DNA of 64,000 nucleotides from Paenibacillus typhae (GCF_900099765.1 NZ_FNDX01000007.1:168856-232855); one strand, 5' to 3'. Positions 44,073 to 53,887 are shown, counted from the stretch's first letter. The notes: a model not told the origin generated them from the letters alone. Program-made: numbers and translations.

Positions 44073-45335
44073 CTATGATTCCTCCTTATAGTATGAATAG
44101 TGATCTTCCAGATGACCGGCAGTGGCACTGATTACGAAAACGGGATTCATCCCCTCGAACCGGGTCATGCCGAGAATTGGCCTGCCCCGCGATGCCTGCA
44201 GCTGCGTAACCTCTGTTCTCAGCCCCGCCGCCGCCAGCGCGGTCATGCTTCCGTACAGCGTCTCCACGGTAATTGCCGCGATGACGATGACTCCTCCCGG
44301 ACGCAGCCTTGCCGCAGCATGGGCAATAATATCTGCAAGCTCCCCGCCGCTGCCCCCGATGAACACTGCATCCGGTTCGGGAAGCTGCTCCAGGCCTTCC
44401 GGAGCCCTGCTGTGAATAATGGTATAATCGGCGCGGAACTTGCGGCGGTTGGCCTCCATATTCGGCAGGTTGACAGCTTCTTTTTCCACAGCATATACGC
44501 GGCCAAGCCGGGCAATCCGCGCACACTCCGCAGCAACCGCCCCCGAGCCGGAGCCGATGTCCCACACGACTGCATTCTCCGCCAGGTTCAGCTCGGACAG
44601 CACCAGTGCGCGGACCTCGCGCTTGGTGATCAGCCCTTTTTCCGGCTTGCGCTGGGCAAAGGCCTCATCCGGATAAGCAAACCCCCGCCTGCTGCCCCCT
44701 GCGCTTCCCCATTTTCTGCGCAGAATAACTACATTGAGTGCAGCAAATTCATGCCGGGACATGGCCTCCAGCTCCCAAAAGCCGCAGTGCTCATCCGGAC
44801 CGCCCAGCCGTTCGCAGACAAAAGCTTCGTACTCCAGCATTTCGAACTCCAGCAGATAAGCCGCAATGCGCGCCGGAGTGTTGACCCCATCCGTAAGCAG
44901 CGCCAGCTTCGCTCTGCCGTCGATCCGCTGGGCCAGTCCCGTTATAGGACGGCCGTGCAGGCTGACCAGCTCCGCATCCTGCCAGCTGTCACCCAGCCGG
45001 GCAAAGGCAAGCTGCACGCTGCTGTAATGGGGGATGACCTCCACACGCTGCGAACCGAACCGGCGCACCAGGTAGCCGGCAATCCCGAAAAACAGCGGAT
45101 CACCCGAAGCCAGCACAACGGCCCGACACTCCCTGTATATACCGTCCAGCCTTTCGGCAAAGGCCTCCAGACCGCCCTGCAGGACAAGCTTTTGTCCGCT
45201 GTACCGCGGGAAGAAGGACAGCTGCCGCTCCCCGCCGCAGAGCACCTCACTTTCCTCAATTCTGCGCAGGCTCTGCGCGGTCAGCCCCCCGGCACCGTCT
45301 TCGCCGATGCCTATGACATATATAACGTTATCCAC
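44073..45335 (-). CDS. cbiET: Fused precorrin-6Y C5,15-methyltransferase and decarboxylase
   Basis: 420 aa fusion. The N-terminal CbiE part (1-about 200) has IGIGEDGAGGLT, ASGDPLFFGI and VEVIPHYSSVQ. The C-terminal CbiT part (about 225-405) has AVVWDIGSGSGAVAAE (SAM site) and FIGGSGGEL. It methylates C5 and C15 and removes the C12 acetate. Overlaps cbiD by 8 bp. This CbiET fusion is common in Firmicutes. Confidence 0.93.
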   Translation of the reverse strand: MDNVIYVIGIGEDGAGGLTAQSLRRIEESEVLCGGERQLSFFPRYSGQKLVLQGGLEAFAERLDGIYRECRAVVLASGDPLFFGIAGYLVRRFGSQRVEVIPHYSSVQLAFARLGDSWQDAELVSLHGRPITGLAQRIDGRAKLALLTDGVNTPARIAAYLLEFEMLEYEAFVCERLGGPDEHCGFWELEAMSRHEFAALNVVILRRKWGSAGGSRRGFAYPDEAFAQRKPEKGLITKREVRALVLSELNLAENAVVWDIGSGSGAVAAECARIARLGRVYAVEKEAVNLPNMEANRRKFRADYTIIHSRAPEGLEQLPEPDAVFIGGSGGELADIIAHAAARLRPGGVIVIAAITVETLYGSMTALAAAGLRTEVTQLQASRGRPILGMTRFEGMNPVFVISATAGHLEDHYSYYKEES

Positions 45336-46440
45336 AGACTTCCGCCCTCCCCAGCACCCGGCCCTTCATCGTAATCAGCACCATTTCCACTGTCATCCCC
45401 CCGTCCGTCTGTCTGATACAATGCTTACAGCCGTAACGGCACAGCAGCTCAAAAAAAGCAGTATTCCCAGCCTCCGTCATCAGATCCACAACCTGAGAAG
45501 CGGTGTTGGCACCGGCAATCTGCTGCACCAGCTGTGAATCCGCCCCCGCCTCCGCTGCAACTGCCGAGAGGAAGCCGAAATCGACCGGCGCATTCTTCGA
45601 ATGAATCAGCATCGCACCCTGTGCGACCTTAGAATATTTGCCGGCCATGCCGACAAGTGTAACCTTTTGGAATCCGCAAGCTTTGGCATGGCCGAGCGAG
45701 AAGCCCACGTATTCCCCCATCTGGATAAAAGCTTCCTCCGGAAGCTCCGGGAACATCGCCATCGCGTATTTTTCACTGCTGCCGCCGGTGGTCAGGACCA
45801 GCCGGCTGCTCCCGGCAGCAGCGGCAACCGAAATCGCCTGGACGATGCTTGCCTGGTAGGCCTCGGTAGAGAACGGGGTAACCACACCCCGCGTACCGAG
45901 GATGGAGATGCCGCCCAGAATGCCAAGCCGCGGATTGAGTGTCTTCAGCGCAATCGCTTCACCTTCCGGCACACTGATGACAACCCGCAGCCCGCGTGCC
46001 GCGCCATGCTCTTCAAGCACCTCCGAGACAGCCTCGCGGATCATCCGCCGCGGTACCGGATTGATGGCGGCTTCACCTACGGCTACCGGCAGCCCGGGCT
46101 TAGTTACCCGGCCGACTCCGAGCCCGCCGTCAATCTCCACACCGGGATGCTCCAGCCAGCTGACCGCCGCTTCAATTCTGGCCCGGTGCGTGGCATCCGG
46201 GTCATCCCCGGCATCCTTTAGGGTTGCGCAGACTGCAGTCCCCTCCCCGCCAAGCTGCCATCCGGTCAATTCGAAGGTATGGCTGAAGCCGGCCGGCAGG
46301 TACAGCTCCACACTTGCCAGCTCCTCGCCTGTTATCAGCAGGTGTGCTGCTCCTTTGGCAGCTGCGGCTGCACAGGCTCCCGTGGTGTACCCACGGCGCA
46401 TCGCCGGCGTACTCCCTGCAGCTTCCTTATTCCCGGTCAT
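45328..46440 (-). CDS. cbiD: Cobalt-precorrin-5B C1-methyltransferase
   Basis: 370 aa. RRGYTTGACAAAAAKGA at the N-terminus and LVLTTGGSSEKYAM are CbiD hallmarks, as is the Gly/Thr-rich GVVTPFSTEAY. It is specific to the anaerobic (cobalt-early) pathway and marks this operon as that type. Overlaps cbiC by 4 bp. Confidence 0.95.
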   Translation of the reverse strand: MTGNKEAAGSTPAMRRGYTTGACAAAAAKGAAHLLITGEELASVELYLPAGFSHTFELTGWQLGGEGTAVCATLKDAGDDPDATHRARIEAAVSWLEHPGVEIDGGLGVGRVTKPGLPVAVGEAAINPVPRRMIREAVSEVLEEHGAARGLRVVISVPEGEAIALKTLNPRLGILGGISILGTRGVVTPFSTEAYQASIVQAISVAAAAGSSRLVLTTGGSSEKYAMAMFPELPEEAFIQMGEYVGFSLGHAKACGFQKVTLVGMAGKYSKVAQGAMLIHSKNAPVDFGFLSAVAAEAGADSQLVQQIAGANTASQVVDLMTEAGNTAFFELLCRYGCKHCIRQTDGGMTVEMVLITMKGRVLGRAEVCG

Positions 46441-47120
46441 GGCCGCACATGAGCGGCATCCGTTTCAGCCCGGCGGACCGCCAGCAGGCTCAGCGCATTG
46501 ACGGCAGCAACAACGACAGTGCTGCCGCCCTTACGTCCGATGTTCGTAATATAAGGAACATCCAGCCTGCGCAGCTCCTCCTTCGATTCAGCGGCGGACA
46601 CGAAGCCGACCGGCATGCCGATAACCAGCCCCGGCCGGGCCTCGCCTGCTTGGATCAGACGGATCAGCTCCAGCAGTGCAGTAGGCGCATTGCCGATGAC
46701 GTAGATGCCGCCCGGAGCCTCCGCACAGGCCTTGCGCGTCGCCACAATAGCTCTGGTAAGCCCCTGTTCCCTGGCTGCCTCAATTACATCCGGGTCGGAG
46801 ATATAGACACGGACCTCTCCGCCGTAGCGCTGTAAACGCTCTTTGGCTATGCCAGCTTCCACCATCCGCACATCGGCGATAACCGGCTGTCCCGCGAGAA
46901 TGGCCTGAATCCCTGCTTCCATAGCCTGCTCATGGAACACCAGACTCCGTCCCAGTTCGAAATCAGCCGAAGCATGGATGATCCGCTGCACAACCGGATA
47001 CTGCTCAGTACTGAAATCATGGCTGCCCAGCTCCTCAGTAATCATCTGAAAGCTTAACTGTTCAATCTCCTGCGGCTGAACGGTCAGCGGTTTAAACTCT
47101 GTCCCGAAATCCATGATCAT
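46437..47120 (-). CDS. cbiC: Cobalt-precorrin-8X methylmutase
   Basis: 227 aa. It moves the C11 methyl to C12. The catalytic histidine is in RIIHASADFEL; DVRMVEAGI and GNAPTALLEL are further family blocks. Overlaps cbiJ by 4 bp upstream. Confidence 0.94.
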   Translation of the reverse strand: MIMDFGTEFKPLTVQPQEIEQLSFQMITEELGSHDFSTEQYPVVQRIIHASADFELGRSLVFHEQAMEAGIQAILAGQPVIADVRMVEAGIAKERLQRYGGEVRVYISDPDVIEAAREQGLTRAIVATRKACAEAPGGIYVIGNAPTALLELIRLIQAGEARPGLVIGMPVGFVSAAESKEELRRLDVPYITNIGRKGGSTVVVAAVNALSLLAVRRAETDAAHVRP

Positions 47121-47938
47121 CCCTCCCTTTTCTCTGCTGTCTCATTCTTCCTGCCGCAGTCCGCTGCCAGCTCAGCCCCGACCGCCTGCGCCAGCCCTGC
47201 AAAGGAATCGAAGATTTTTCCCTTCCCGGCACAATGCAGCTGCGGACGAACGATCAGTATGACGTACAGCCCCATATCGAGCGCTGCCTGCAGCTTTTGT
47301 TCGACCGAGCCCTCCGCGCCGCTCTCCTTGGTGATCATCACCTGCGTGCCATAGTGGCGGAACAGCGCTTCATTCATCTCCCGTGAAAAAGGCCCCTGCA
47401 GCGCAATCACATTGCGCTGTTCAATTCCCAGCCTGCTGCACTTTTCCATATTTTCCAGGCAAGGCAGCAGCCTGACCGTCAGGCGGATCTCCGGATCACC
47501 CAGCAGCTGCTCTGCAAAAATCTCCAGCGTCTTGCCCCCGGTTGTCAGCATAACAGAGCCCTTGATCCTCTTCGCGGCAAGGGCCGCCTCCTCGTAGGAG
47601 TGCACCTTAATCAGCCGCGGATGCTTGTCAAAAGCCAGACCCGGGCGCTCATAGCGGAAGTACGGCAATCCGAGTGCTGCAGCTGCCTGCATCGCATTGG
47701 CATGGGCTTCAAGTGCAAAGGGATGGCTGGCGTCCACGACAGCCCGATAACCCTCCTGCTGCAAAAGAGCAATCATCGCCTCCCGGTCCAGCCTGCCGGT
47801 TCTGGTGCTGATCCCGGCCTCCTCCAGCCGTTCCGCTGCACTCGCAGTAACGACCGAAGCCGTCAGCGGCAGGCCGCGGCCTATCAGGAATACCGCCAGC
47901 TTCCGTGCATCACCTGTTCCGCAGAGCATCAATATCAT
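47117..47938 (-). CDS. cbiJ: Cobalt-precorrin-6A reductase
   Basis: 273 aa NADH-dependent reductase (CbiJ/CobK). ILMLCGTGDARKLA, VVDASHPFALEAHANA, TTGGKTLEIF and ITKESGAEGSVEQKL are typical. The last 20 residues are charged and variable. Five bp separate it from the upstream fusion gene. Confidence 0.94.
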   Translation of the reverse strand: MILMLCGTGDARKLAVFLIGRGLPLTASVVTASAAERLEEAGISTRTGRLDREAMIALLQQEGYRAVVDASHPFALEAHANAMQAAAALGLPYFRYERPGLAFDKHPRLIKVHSYEEAALAAKRIKGSVMLTTGGKTLEIFAEQLLGDPEIRLTVRLLPCLENMEKCSRLGIEQRNVIALQGPFSREMNEALFRHYGTQVMITKESGAEGSVEQKLQAALDMGLYVILIVRPQLHCAGKGKIFDSFAGLAQAVGAELAADCGRKNETAEKREG

Positions 47939-47943
47939 CGCTG

Positions 47944-50607
47944 CTACAGCTCCCCGGGACTGCCTGCCTCAGCTGTCTCCGCTGCTGCGGTTCCGGACTT
48001 CTGCCTGCGGCCGGTTGCCGGAGCAACAGAAGGTGCAGGCTGGCGGTCAAGCTGATGGTCAGGCTCTTGGCGGTGATGCTCATGACTGTGCCCGTGCCCA
48101 TGAGAGCCCTCATGCTCATGATGATGTCCGTGATGATGACCATGGTGATGCCCATGCCCGTCAACGTGATGATGGTGATGGTGGTGATGGGCTGCGGCTT
48201 CAGCGCGGTATTTGCAGGTATCGCAGTTGGCAAAAGCCCGGCCGCCCAGCGTCTCCCCGATCCGCTCCTTCAGCATTTTTGCCATCAGCGGATGGCTGCC
48301 AATGCTGCTGCCTAACTCCACCAGGATCTCCGGATGAGCAGCCGCAAAGGCGGTCACGCGCTGCGTAAACTGCTGCATCAGCACACCTGTAAACAGCAGG
48401 TACGGCAGGACGATTATTTTTCGTGCGCCCAGCGCCAGACAGCGTTCCAGCCCTTCGTCAAGGGATGGACCCGCAATCGCAATAAAGCAGCTCTCTACAC
48501 TCTTGTATGCCGTTCTTTCCCAGAGCAGCCTGGACAGCTTGTAAAAGTCACTGTTGGCGTCCGGATCACTTCCCCCGCGGCCCATCATAAGCACTACAGT
48601 ATCTCCGGCCGGAACCTGAGTGTCCTGCATCTCTGCCTGCTCCTGTACTGGAGCAGCCTCCGTAATCCGGTCCAGCAAAATATCCACCGCCCGCTCCTGT
48701 ACCCCGACCGGCCGCCCGTACACAAATTCTACTCCGGGATATCTCTTTCTGGCCTCGTCGATGGCCATGGGGATATCCAGCTTGGAATGGCCGGCGGCGA
48801 ACAGAATTACCGGTACCACATAAACGGTTGTCGCCCCCCCGGTCACACAGCGTTCAATTCCACCGGCAATCGAAGGCGCTGCCAGCTCAATAAAACAGGT
48901 TTCTATGTTCAGCTCCGGCATGCCGGCAGCAATTCCGGCTGTAAAGCTCCGCAATTCCTCATTGCCCGCTTCCACCCGGCTGCCGTGGCCTACAAGCAGT
49001 ATTGATTTCTTATTCATGCTGTTCTCCTCTTCGCTGCGGGCTGTGCGGCCCGTCTGTTCAATAACCTCTGCCCGTGACATATCCCCGTATTTGTCCGCAA
49101 AATAGGCGTGAAACCTCTCGCCCGGCCGGCCGTGTTCCCGGTATTGTCCGACAACCTCAGCTACAGCGGCAACGGCTTCGTCCTCATTCATGCCTGAGCG
49201 GACCCGTGTTCCGGCATGAGCCCCCCGCCCGGTTTTCTTGCCCCCGAGGTACAGTTCATAGCTGCCCCGGGTATACACAACGCCGATATCCTCCAGCACA
49301 GCCGAGCTGCAGGCCATGCCGCAGCCCGCAACACTGATGTGCAGCTCCCGGGGAACCGGCTGGCCGTGCAGCAGCTTGTGCAGTCTGACTGCCGTTTCCC
49401 GGCCCTGGTCCTTCCTCAGCTCGCAGAAGTCGCAGGAGATTACCCTGACCGCATCTCCGGGCAGGCTGACATACAGACCGGAGGCCGACAGCCGGGCAGC
49501 CAGCTCCGCCTGCTCAGCCTGGCTGCTGTGCAGCAGGAAATGCCCGTCCCGCGAGTACACGAGCTGGCCGTCATCGCCGGCCAGCTCCGCCAGCAGGCGC
49601 ATCTGGGCGCCGCTATATCTCCGGCTGCCAAGCTCCGGAGATACCTCAATGCCGGCTCGCGCGAGCACCGCCGCGCCGAAGTCTAAGGCGGCGCGGGCAG
49701 CCGCCTGCTCTTTCCCGGCATCTGCCGGCGCGCCGCCGCCCGGCTGACTGCCGACGCTGCCGGAGCCCTGTCCGGCAGCCAGCGACCACGGCTCCGCCGC
49801 CGGCCGGAGCCGCTCATGCGGCTTCAGCGCCTGCGCGTCGGCGCCGAGATTATACTTGCGCCCGTAACCGCGCGGCGTAACCATCAGGCCTTCGTAGACT
49901 GCGGTCGACGAATTGCCGACAATGACTGTGGAGAGCATGCCGATTTCCTGCAGTGGCATCTCCTCCAGAGTGGTTATAATGACCTCCTGCCGCTCCCGGT
50001 AGGCATTCCTTACAATACCGACCGGCGTGGAAGGAGCGCGGTAACGGAGCAAAATGCTGCGCGCTTCCTCAATCTGCCGGGTCCGCCGGCCGCTGCGCGG
50101 ATTATAGAAGGCGATGACAAAATCCGCCGCTGCCGCCGCCTCAACACGCGCCGCGATGCTGTCCCACGGTGTAAGATGGTCGCTCAGGCTGATCGTACAG
50201 GAATCATGCATAACCGGCGCCCCGAGAAGTGAAGCGCAGGACTGGATGGCCGAGATTCCCGGAATGACCTCGACTTCAACTCCGCTTGAAGGGCTCCAGC
50301 CCTGTTCCATCAGCACCTCATAGACCAGTCCGGCCATTCCGTATACACCGGCATCCCCGCTGGAAATAACAGCAATCGTCTGGCCTGCCTCGGCCCGGCG
50401 CACCGCTTCCCGGGCCCGGCTGACCTCCTCGGTCATACCGGTGCCGACAACTTCCTGATGCTTCAGCAGCGGTCTGATCAGCTCGACGTAGGTGTTATAG
50501 CCGATCACAGCCTCGCTCTCCTCAATAGCCGCCAGCGCGCGCCCGGTAATCTGCTCCAGGGCACCGGGGCCAAAGCCGATAATCAGCAGCTTGCCTTGCT
50601 TGTCCAT
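47944..50607 (-). CDS. cbiH: Fusion: CbiH C17-methyltransferase, Fe-S domain and CbiX cobaltochelatase with His-rich tail
   Basis: 887 aa. Residues 1-250 are CbiH (LIIGFGPGALEQIT, SSGDAGVYGMAG, PGISAIQSCA), which contracts the ring with C17 methylation. A linker leads to a nitrite-reductase-like Fe-S domain (about 320-510) with SCDFCE and AGCGMACS, as in CbiH60 of Bacillus. Residues 531-887 are CbiX: LLVGHGSRVEAG, HSKLDIP, MMGRGGSD, a CDTC pair and a histidine-rich tail that should hold metal. A Met at residue 531 (ATG 49017) has GAGGAGAA 5 nt upstream, so free CbiX may also be made. Joining both activities in one chain is unusual. Confidence 0.93.
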   Translation of the reverse strand: MDKQGKLLIIGFGPGALEQITGRALAAIEESEAVIGYNTYVELIRPLLKHQEVVGTGMTEEVSRAREAVRRAEAGQTIAVISSGDAGVYGMAGLVYEVLMEQGWSPSSGVEVEVIPGISAIQSCASLLGAPVMHDSCTISLSDHLTPWDSIAARVEAAAAADFVIAFYNPRSGRRTRQIEEARSILLRYRAPSTPVGIVRNAYRERQEVIITTLEEMPLQEIGMLSTVIVGNSSTAVYEGLMVTPRGYGRKYNLGADAQALKPHERLRPAAEPWSLAAGQGSGSVGSQPGGGAPADAGKEQAAARAALDFGAAVLARAGIEVSPELGSRRYSGAQMRLLAELAGDDGQLVYSRDGHFLLHSSQAEQAELAARLSASGLYVSLPGDAVRVISCDFCELRKDQGRETAVRLHKLLHGQPVPRELHISVAGCGMACSSAVLEDIGVVYTRGSYELYLGGKKTGRGAHAGTRVRSGMNEDEAVAAVAEVVGQYREHGRPGERFHAYFADKYGDMSRAEVIEQTGRTARSEEENSMNKKSILLVGHGSRVEAGNEELRSFTAGIAAGMPELNIETCFIELAAPSIAGGIERCVTGGATTVYVVPVILFAAGHSKLDIPMAIDEARKRYPGVEFVYGRPVGVQERAVDILLDRITEAAPVQEQAEMQDTQVPAGDTVVLMMGRGGSDPDANSDFYKLSRLLWERTAYKSVESCFIAIAGPSLDEGLERCLALGARKIIVLPYLLFTGVLMQQFTQRVTAFAAAHPEILVELGSSIGSHPLMAKMLKERIGETLGGRAFANCDTCKYRAEAAAHHHHHHHHVDGHGHHHGHHHGHHHEHEGSHGHGHSHEHHRQEPDHQLDRQPAPSVAPATGRRQKSGTAAAETAEAGSPGEL
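49015..49029 (-). promoter_or_regulatory. Internal ribosome-binding site and start of the CbiX part
   Basis: Minus-strand GAGGAGAA (49029-49022), 4-nt spacer, ATG (49017-49015) inside the cbiH-cbiX ORF, exactly at the first residue of the CbiX domain (MNKKSILLVGHGS). It would give a separate 357-aa CbiX. Confidence 0.6.
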
Positions 50608-50637
50608 TCCTGTCTCCCCCGTTCTAAAGTAGATCTG

Positions 50638-51513
50638 TTAAACGCCGCTCCCGGTACTGCCGAGCAGCTGCTGCAGGGCAGCCTTGAAATCCCCCGCCGT
50701 CCGGGGAGCAGGGTATCCCGCCGTCAGACCTTCTGGCAGGCTGTACCACAGCTCTGCCAGAAGCGGCAGGCCGAGCCCGGCTTCCTGCAGCGCAGTGTGA
50801 CCGCCAAATATCTCCCCGGCCGTCCCCTCTGCCAGACAGCTTCCGCGGTCCAGCACAATAATCCAGTCCGCCCAGCGGTAAGCCAGGTTCATATCGTGCG
50901 TTGCGATCACAACTGTGGTTCCCGCTGCATGGATGTTCTCCAGACCGGAGAGCAGCTGCGCTTCAGACATCGGGTCCAGATAGGCTGTCGGCTCATCGAG
51001 CAGAATCAGCTCCGGCTCCATCGCCAGCACACCTGCAAGCGCGGTCCGCTTTTTCTGGCCCAGGCTGAGCTGATGGATCGGCTTGTCTTTGAATTCCTCC
51101 AGCCTGAGCAGCTCAACCACTTCGCTGCAGCGCAGGCGGATCTCTCTTTCATCCATCCCGATCCCCCGCAGCCCGAAAGAAATATCATCCTGCGGGGTAC
51201 TCAGGATCAGCTGCTGCTCAGGGTCCTGGAATACCAGACCCGCAGTGCGCCGCAGCCTCGCCAGCTCCTTGCGCGAATAGACGAGCGGTCTTCCCGATAC
51301 TGTGATGCCGCCCTGCTGCGGACGCAGCACGCCGACGGCCTGCAGGAACAGCGTAGATTTGCCTGAGCCGTTATGGCCAAGCACTGCCGTTCTGCTCCCC
51401 TTCGGAACCTTAAAGCTTAGCTCCTTGAGGGCCGGCTCCGCCGTGTCCGGATAACGGAACACGACACCGTCAAAAGACAGACTGTATTCCATTTCTGTTG
51501 TAATCTCCTTCAT
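50638..51513 (-). CDS. cbiO: Cobalt ECF transporter ATPase
   Basis: 291 aa ABC ATPase. Walker A GHNGSGKST, Q-loop QDPEQQL, signature LSLGQKKRTALAG, Walker B LILLDEPTAYLD and the switch His in IATHDM. It powers cobalt uptake with CbiM, CbiN and CbiQ. Start at 51513 or, seven codons later, at MEYS, which has AAGGAG at longer range. Confidence 0.94.
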   Translation of the reverse strand: MKEITTEMEYSLSFDGVVFRYPDTAEPALKELSFKVPKGSRTAVLGHNGSGKSTLFLQAVGVLRPQQGGITVSGRPLVYSRKELARLRRTAGLVFQDPEQQLILSTPQDDISFGLRGIGMDEREIRLRCSEVVELLRLEEFKDKPIHQLSLGQKKRTALAGVLAMEPELILLDEPTAYLDPMSEAQLLSGLENIHAAGTTVVIATHDMNLAYRWADWIIVLDRGSCLAEGTAGEIFGGHTALQEAGLGLPLLAELWYSLPEGLTAGYPAPRTAGDFKAALQQLLGSTGSGV

Positions 51514-51589
51514 TCCGGGCCTATCCCGGCTGAATGATTTTCCTGTGCGGAATCCTCCGGGCCTTTCAGCACTCCGCCCGCGCCGTCTT

Positions 51590-52372
51590 CTAATGCCTTA
51601 CAATCCACCACTGAGCCAGCAGCAGCAGCACTATGCCAGCATAGACCTGTAAAGAATATTTAAGCGGTACCTGCCGCGGTACATAAGGCGGCAGCATGAT
51701 CTCTCCGGTAAACCCGCGGGCTGTCAGCCCCTGCGACAGCCCGTAATAACGGCGCATCGTACCGGCAAACAAGGCTCCTGCCATTTCAGCAGTCTCACGC
51801 AGCCTGGCCCGGAAGCCCCTTTTACCGCCGCGCAGTGTCCGTGCCAGCAGCATGCCCTGTGCCGTGTCCCCGAGTATGAACAGAAAACGGTACATAATGA
51901 GCATCAGCTCCAGCACAATCTGCGGCATCCGCAGCCTGCGGAGCACTTGGAGAAGCTCATAGAACGGTGTTGTAAAGATAATGAACAGGAAGCAGCTCGT
52001 GCAGGCGGCCACCCTCGCCAGCAGATATCCGGCACGCTGCAGCCCTTCCGCCGTGATGTACACCGGCAGTACCGGAAGCTGTACAAGCCCCGCTGGCCCG
52101 CCGCCTGCAGAATGCCCGAATTCCAGCAGCAGCGCCGGCATGCCCAGAACGCAGAACAGCAGCGCCGTACCGGACAACAGCCCGTAGACACGCAGCGGAA
52201 TTCGGGCATAGACTATACACCATACCATCATCCACACCGTAATGCCGGCCTGCAGTACCGGATGCAGTGTGCTGGCAAGGACGAACATCAGCGCGGCATA
52301 TAAGCTTTTCCACATCGGAGACAGTGGGCGCAATGCATTCATGGATACACAGGCATCAATTCTTCTGATCAT
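51590..52372 (-). CDS. cbiQ: Cobalt ECF transporter T component
   Basis: 260 aa membrane protein with about five TM helices. The coupling-helix motif ARTLRGGKRG (about 177-186) contacts CbiO. It overlaps the end of cbiN by 17 bp. Start uncertain: Met11 (MNALRPLSPMWK) is possible. Confidence 0.92.
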   Translation of the reverse strand: MIRRIDACVSMNALRPLSPMWKSLYAALMFVLASTLHPVLQAGITVWMMVWCIVYARIPLRVYGLLSGTALLFCVLGMPALLLEFGHSAGGGPAGLVQLPVLPVYITAEGLQRAGYLLARVAACTSCFLFIIFTTPFYELLQVLRRLRMPQIVLELMLIMYRFLFILGDTAQGMLLARTLRGGKRGFRARLRETAEMAGALFAGTMRRYYGLSQGLTARGFTGEIMLPPYVPRQVPLKYSLQVYAGIVLLLLAQWWIVRH

Positions 52373-52652
52373 TCAGCATCTGCCGGTCCTGCCTGCCTCT
52401 CAGCAGTCCAATTGTGTACCCGATCACTCCGGCTCCGATTGCCGCCTGCAGCGCAAACAGCATGCTTTCCGTTTCGCCCGGCAGCTCCGTCAGCGGCCCG
52501 AACCAGGGCTTATAGTCCGGGGCAATCTCGGTGATTATTCCCTCCGCAGCATCATCGGCCCCGCCGAACTCCCCGTTCACAAACAGCAGCGGCAGCACAA
52601 CCAGAAGGACAACCGCAAGCAGCATCAGTCCGTTTTTCCATATGCTTTTCAT
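52356..52652 (-). CDS. cbiN: Cobalt transport protein CbiN
   Basis: 98 aa with two TM helices (about 7-26 and 66-84) flanking an extracytoplasmic loop with DYKPWFGPL, the CbiN signature. Accessory to CbiM for metal loading. Overlaps cbiM by one base. Confidence 0.93.
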   Translation of the reverse strand: MKSIWKNGLMLLAVVLLVVLPLLFVNGEFGGADDAAEGIITEIAPDYKPWFGPLTELPGETESMLFALQAAIGAGVIGYTIGLLRGRQDRQMLNDQKN

Positions 52653-53416
52653 TAGAGGCTTCCCCCTTTGGTCTGCCGTTTGAGCAGTGACAGCTCATTC
52701 GGACTGTATGACTTCAGCCAGTTCCACAGCAGCACCGTCAGCAGCCCTTCACTTACCGCCAGCGGAATCTGGGTTATAGCAAAAACCCCGCCGAATTTCA
52801 TCAATGAAACAACCACACCGCCGTCCGCCGCCGGGAAAGCAACCGCCAGCTGGAACGCTGTCACCACATAGGTCATCAGATCTGCGGCCGCAGCGGCACA
52901 GAATACGGCCAGCTTTTCACGGTCACCGGATTTCATGATCAGACTGTATACCGCATAGCCGGCAAACGGTCCGGCCACCGCCATCGAAAAGGCATTTGCC
53001 CCGAGTGTCGTTATGCCGCCGTGCGCCAGCAATAACGCCTGGAACAGCAGCACTACCGAGCCGATTACACTCATGGGCAGCGGCCCCAGCATGATTGCGC
53101 CGAGTCCTGTCCCGGTCGGGTGGGAGCTGCTGCCGGTGACGGAGGGCATTTTGAGCGCCGACAGCACAAAGGTGAATGCCCCGGACAAGCCGAGCAGCAG
53201 CTTCAGCTCCGGGTTATTCCTGGTCATTTGGTTCAGCCTGACAATGCCCAGCACAAAAAACGGGATAAACACTGCCCACCAGAAGACAGCCCAGCCTACA
53301 GGTAAAAATCCCTCCATGATGTGCATCGCTGCCGCCGTGCCCGGTTCATTCAGCAAAAAATAGACGGTAAATCCCGCAATCAGCGCTGCAAAACGCCAAA
53401 TTCCGCTTTTCCCCAT
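52652..53416 (-). CDS. cbiM: Cobalt ECF transporter substrate-binding component
   Basis: 254 aa. The N-terminal signal-like helix ends in [13 protein letters not shown], where Met-His-Ile-Met binds Co2+ after processing. [18 protein letters not shown] is the second signature. About seven TM helices. First gene of the operon, directly below the cobalamin riboswitch and its terminator. Ribosome-binding site GGAAAGG. Confidence 0.95.
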   Translation of the reverse strand: MGKSGIWRFAALIAGFTVYFLLNEPGTAAAMHIMEGFLPVGWAVFWWAVFIPFFVLGIVRLNQMTRNNPELKLLLGLSGAFTFVLSALKMPSVTGSSSHPTGTGLGAIMLGPLPMSVIGSVVLLFQALLLAHGGITTLGANAFSMAVAGPFAGYAVYSLIMKSGDREKLAVFCAAAAADLMTYVVTAFQLAVAFPAADGGVVVSLMKFGGVFAITQIPLAVSEGLLTVLLWNWLKSYSPNELSLLKRQTKGGSL

Positions 53417-53458
53417 ACCTTTCCCCTTCCAAATTCACTTTTTTGTACATTTGCAGAC

Positions 53459-53490
53459 CAAAAACTCCCGCCCTTTGAGGGGCGGGAGTA
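53459..53490 (-). terminator. Terminator of the cobalamin riboswitch
   Basis: ACTCCCGCCCC/GGGGCGGGAGT (53464-53474, 53480-53490), 11 bp perfect, then five T on the minus strand, 43 bp before cbiM. Expected to form when B12 is bound. Confidence 0.85.
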
Positions 53491-53604
53491 TATGTACGTC
53501 ATCAGGTATGCAAAAGAGAGCCCTCTGCCTGCAGCAGTGCCGGACGTCCTCAATTCCTGAACCTATTCGTACACCGCTCCTATCCGCGTAGAGTCGTGGT
53601 GTGC

Positions 53605-53775
53605 GTTTACAAGGTAGGTCTCCTGGCTCGAAATCATAACGCCCTGCCCCGTCTTCCCCGGTATATACCCGAGTGACATGCTGGAGCTGGACTCTTTCTT
53701 ACAGTGGCGGGACCGCTCGGGAGTTGCACCCGATTCCCTGTTACCCCTTGCTCTGGCAAGGGCACCTTGTTCGCT
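53605..53775 (-). promoter_or_regulatory. Cobalamin riboswitch
   Basis: The minus strand shows GGTGCAACTCCCGAGCGG and TCCCGCCACTGTAAG (B12 box core) and the closing AGCCAGGAGACCTACCT. Preceding GGGAATC and following AAGACGGGGCAGG are also typical. It controls the cbi operon by transcription termination. The stretch 53491-53604 is the expression-platform spacer. Confidence 0.96.
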
Positions 53776-53887
53776 TGCTATTTTATCGAGTACATTATAT
53801 TAGTCTGCAGACAAGCTTGTCTGTGATAAAAGTGAACAGGAAGCTTTCTTTGATTTGGCTTGTGTAAAATCCTTTTAACTAATATAA

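Noticed and set aside
49216..49686. Plus-strand open frames across the cobalamin operon
   Set aside because: High-GC coding DNA gives many long antisense frames; these have no ribosome-binding sites and the minus-strand genes are continuous and overlap by a few bases as expected.
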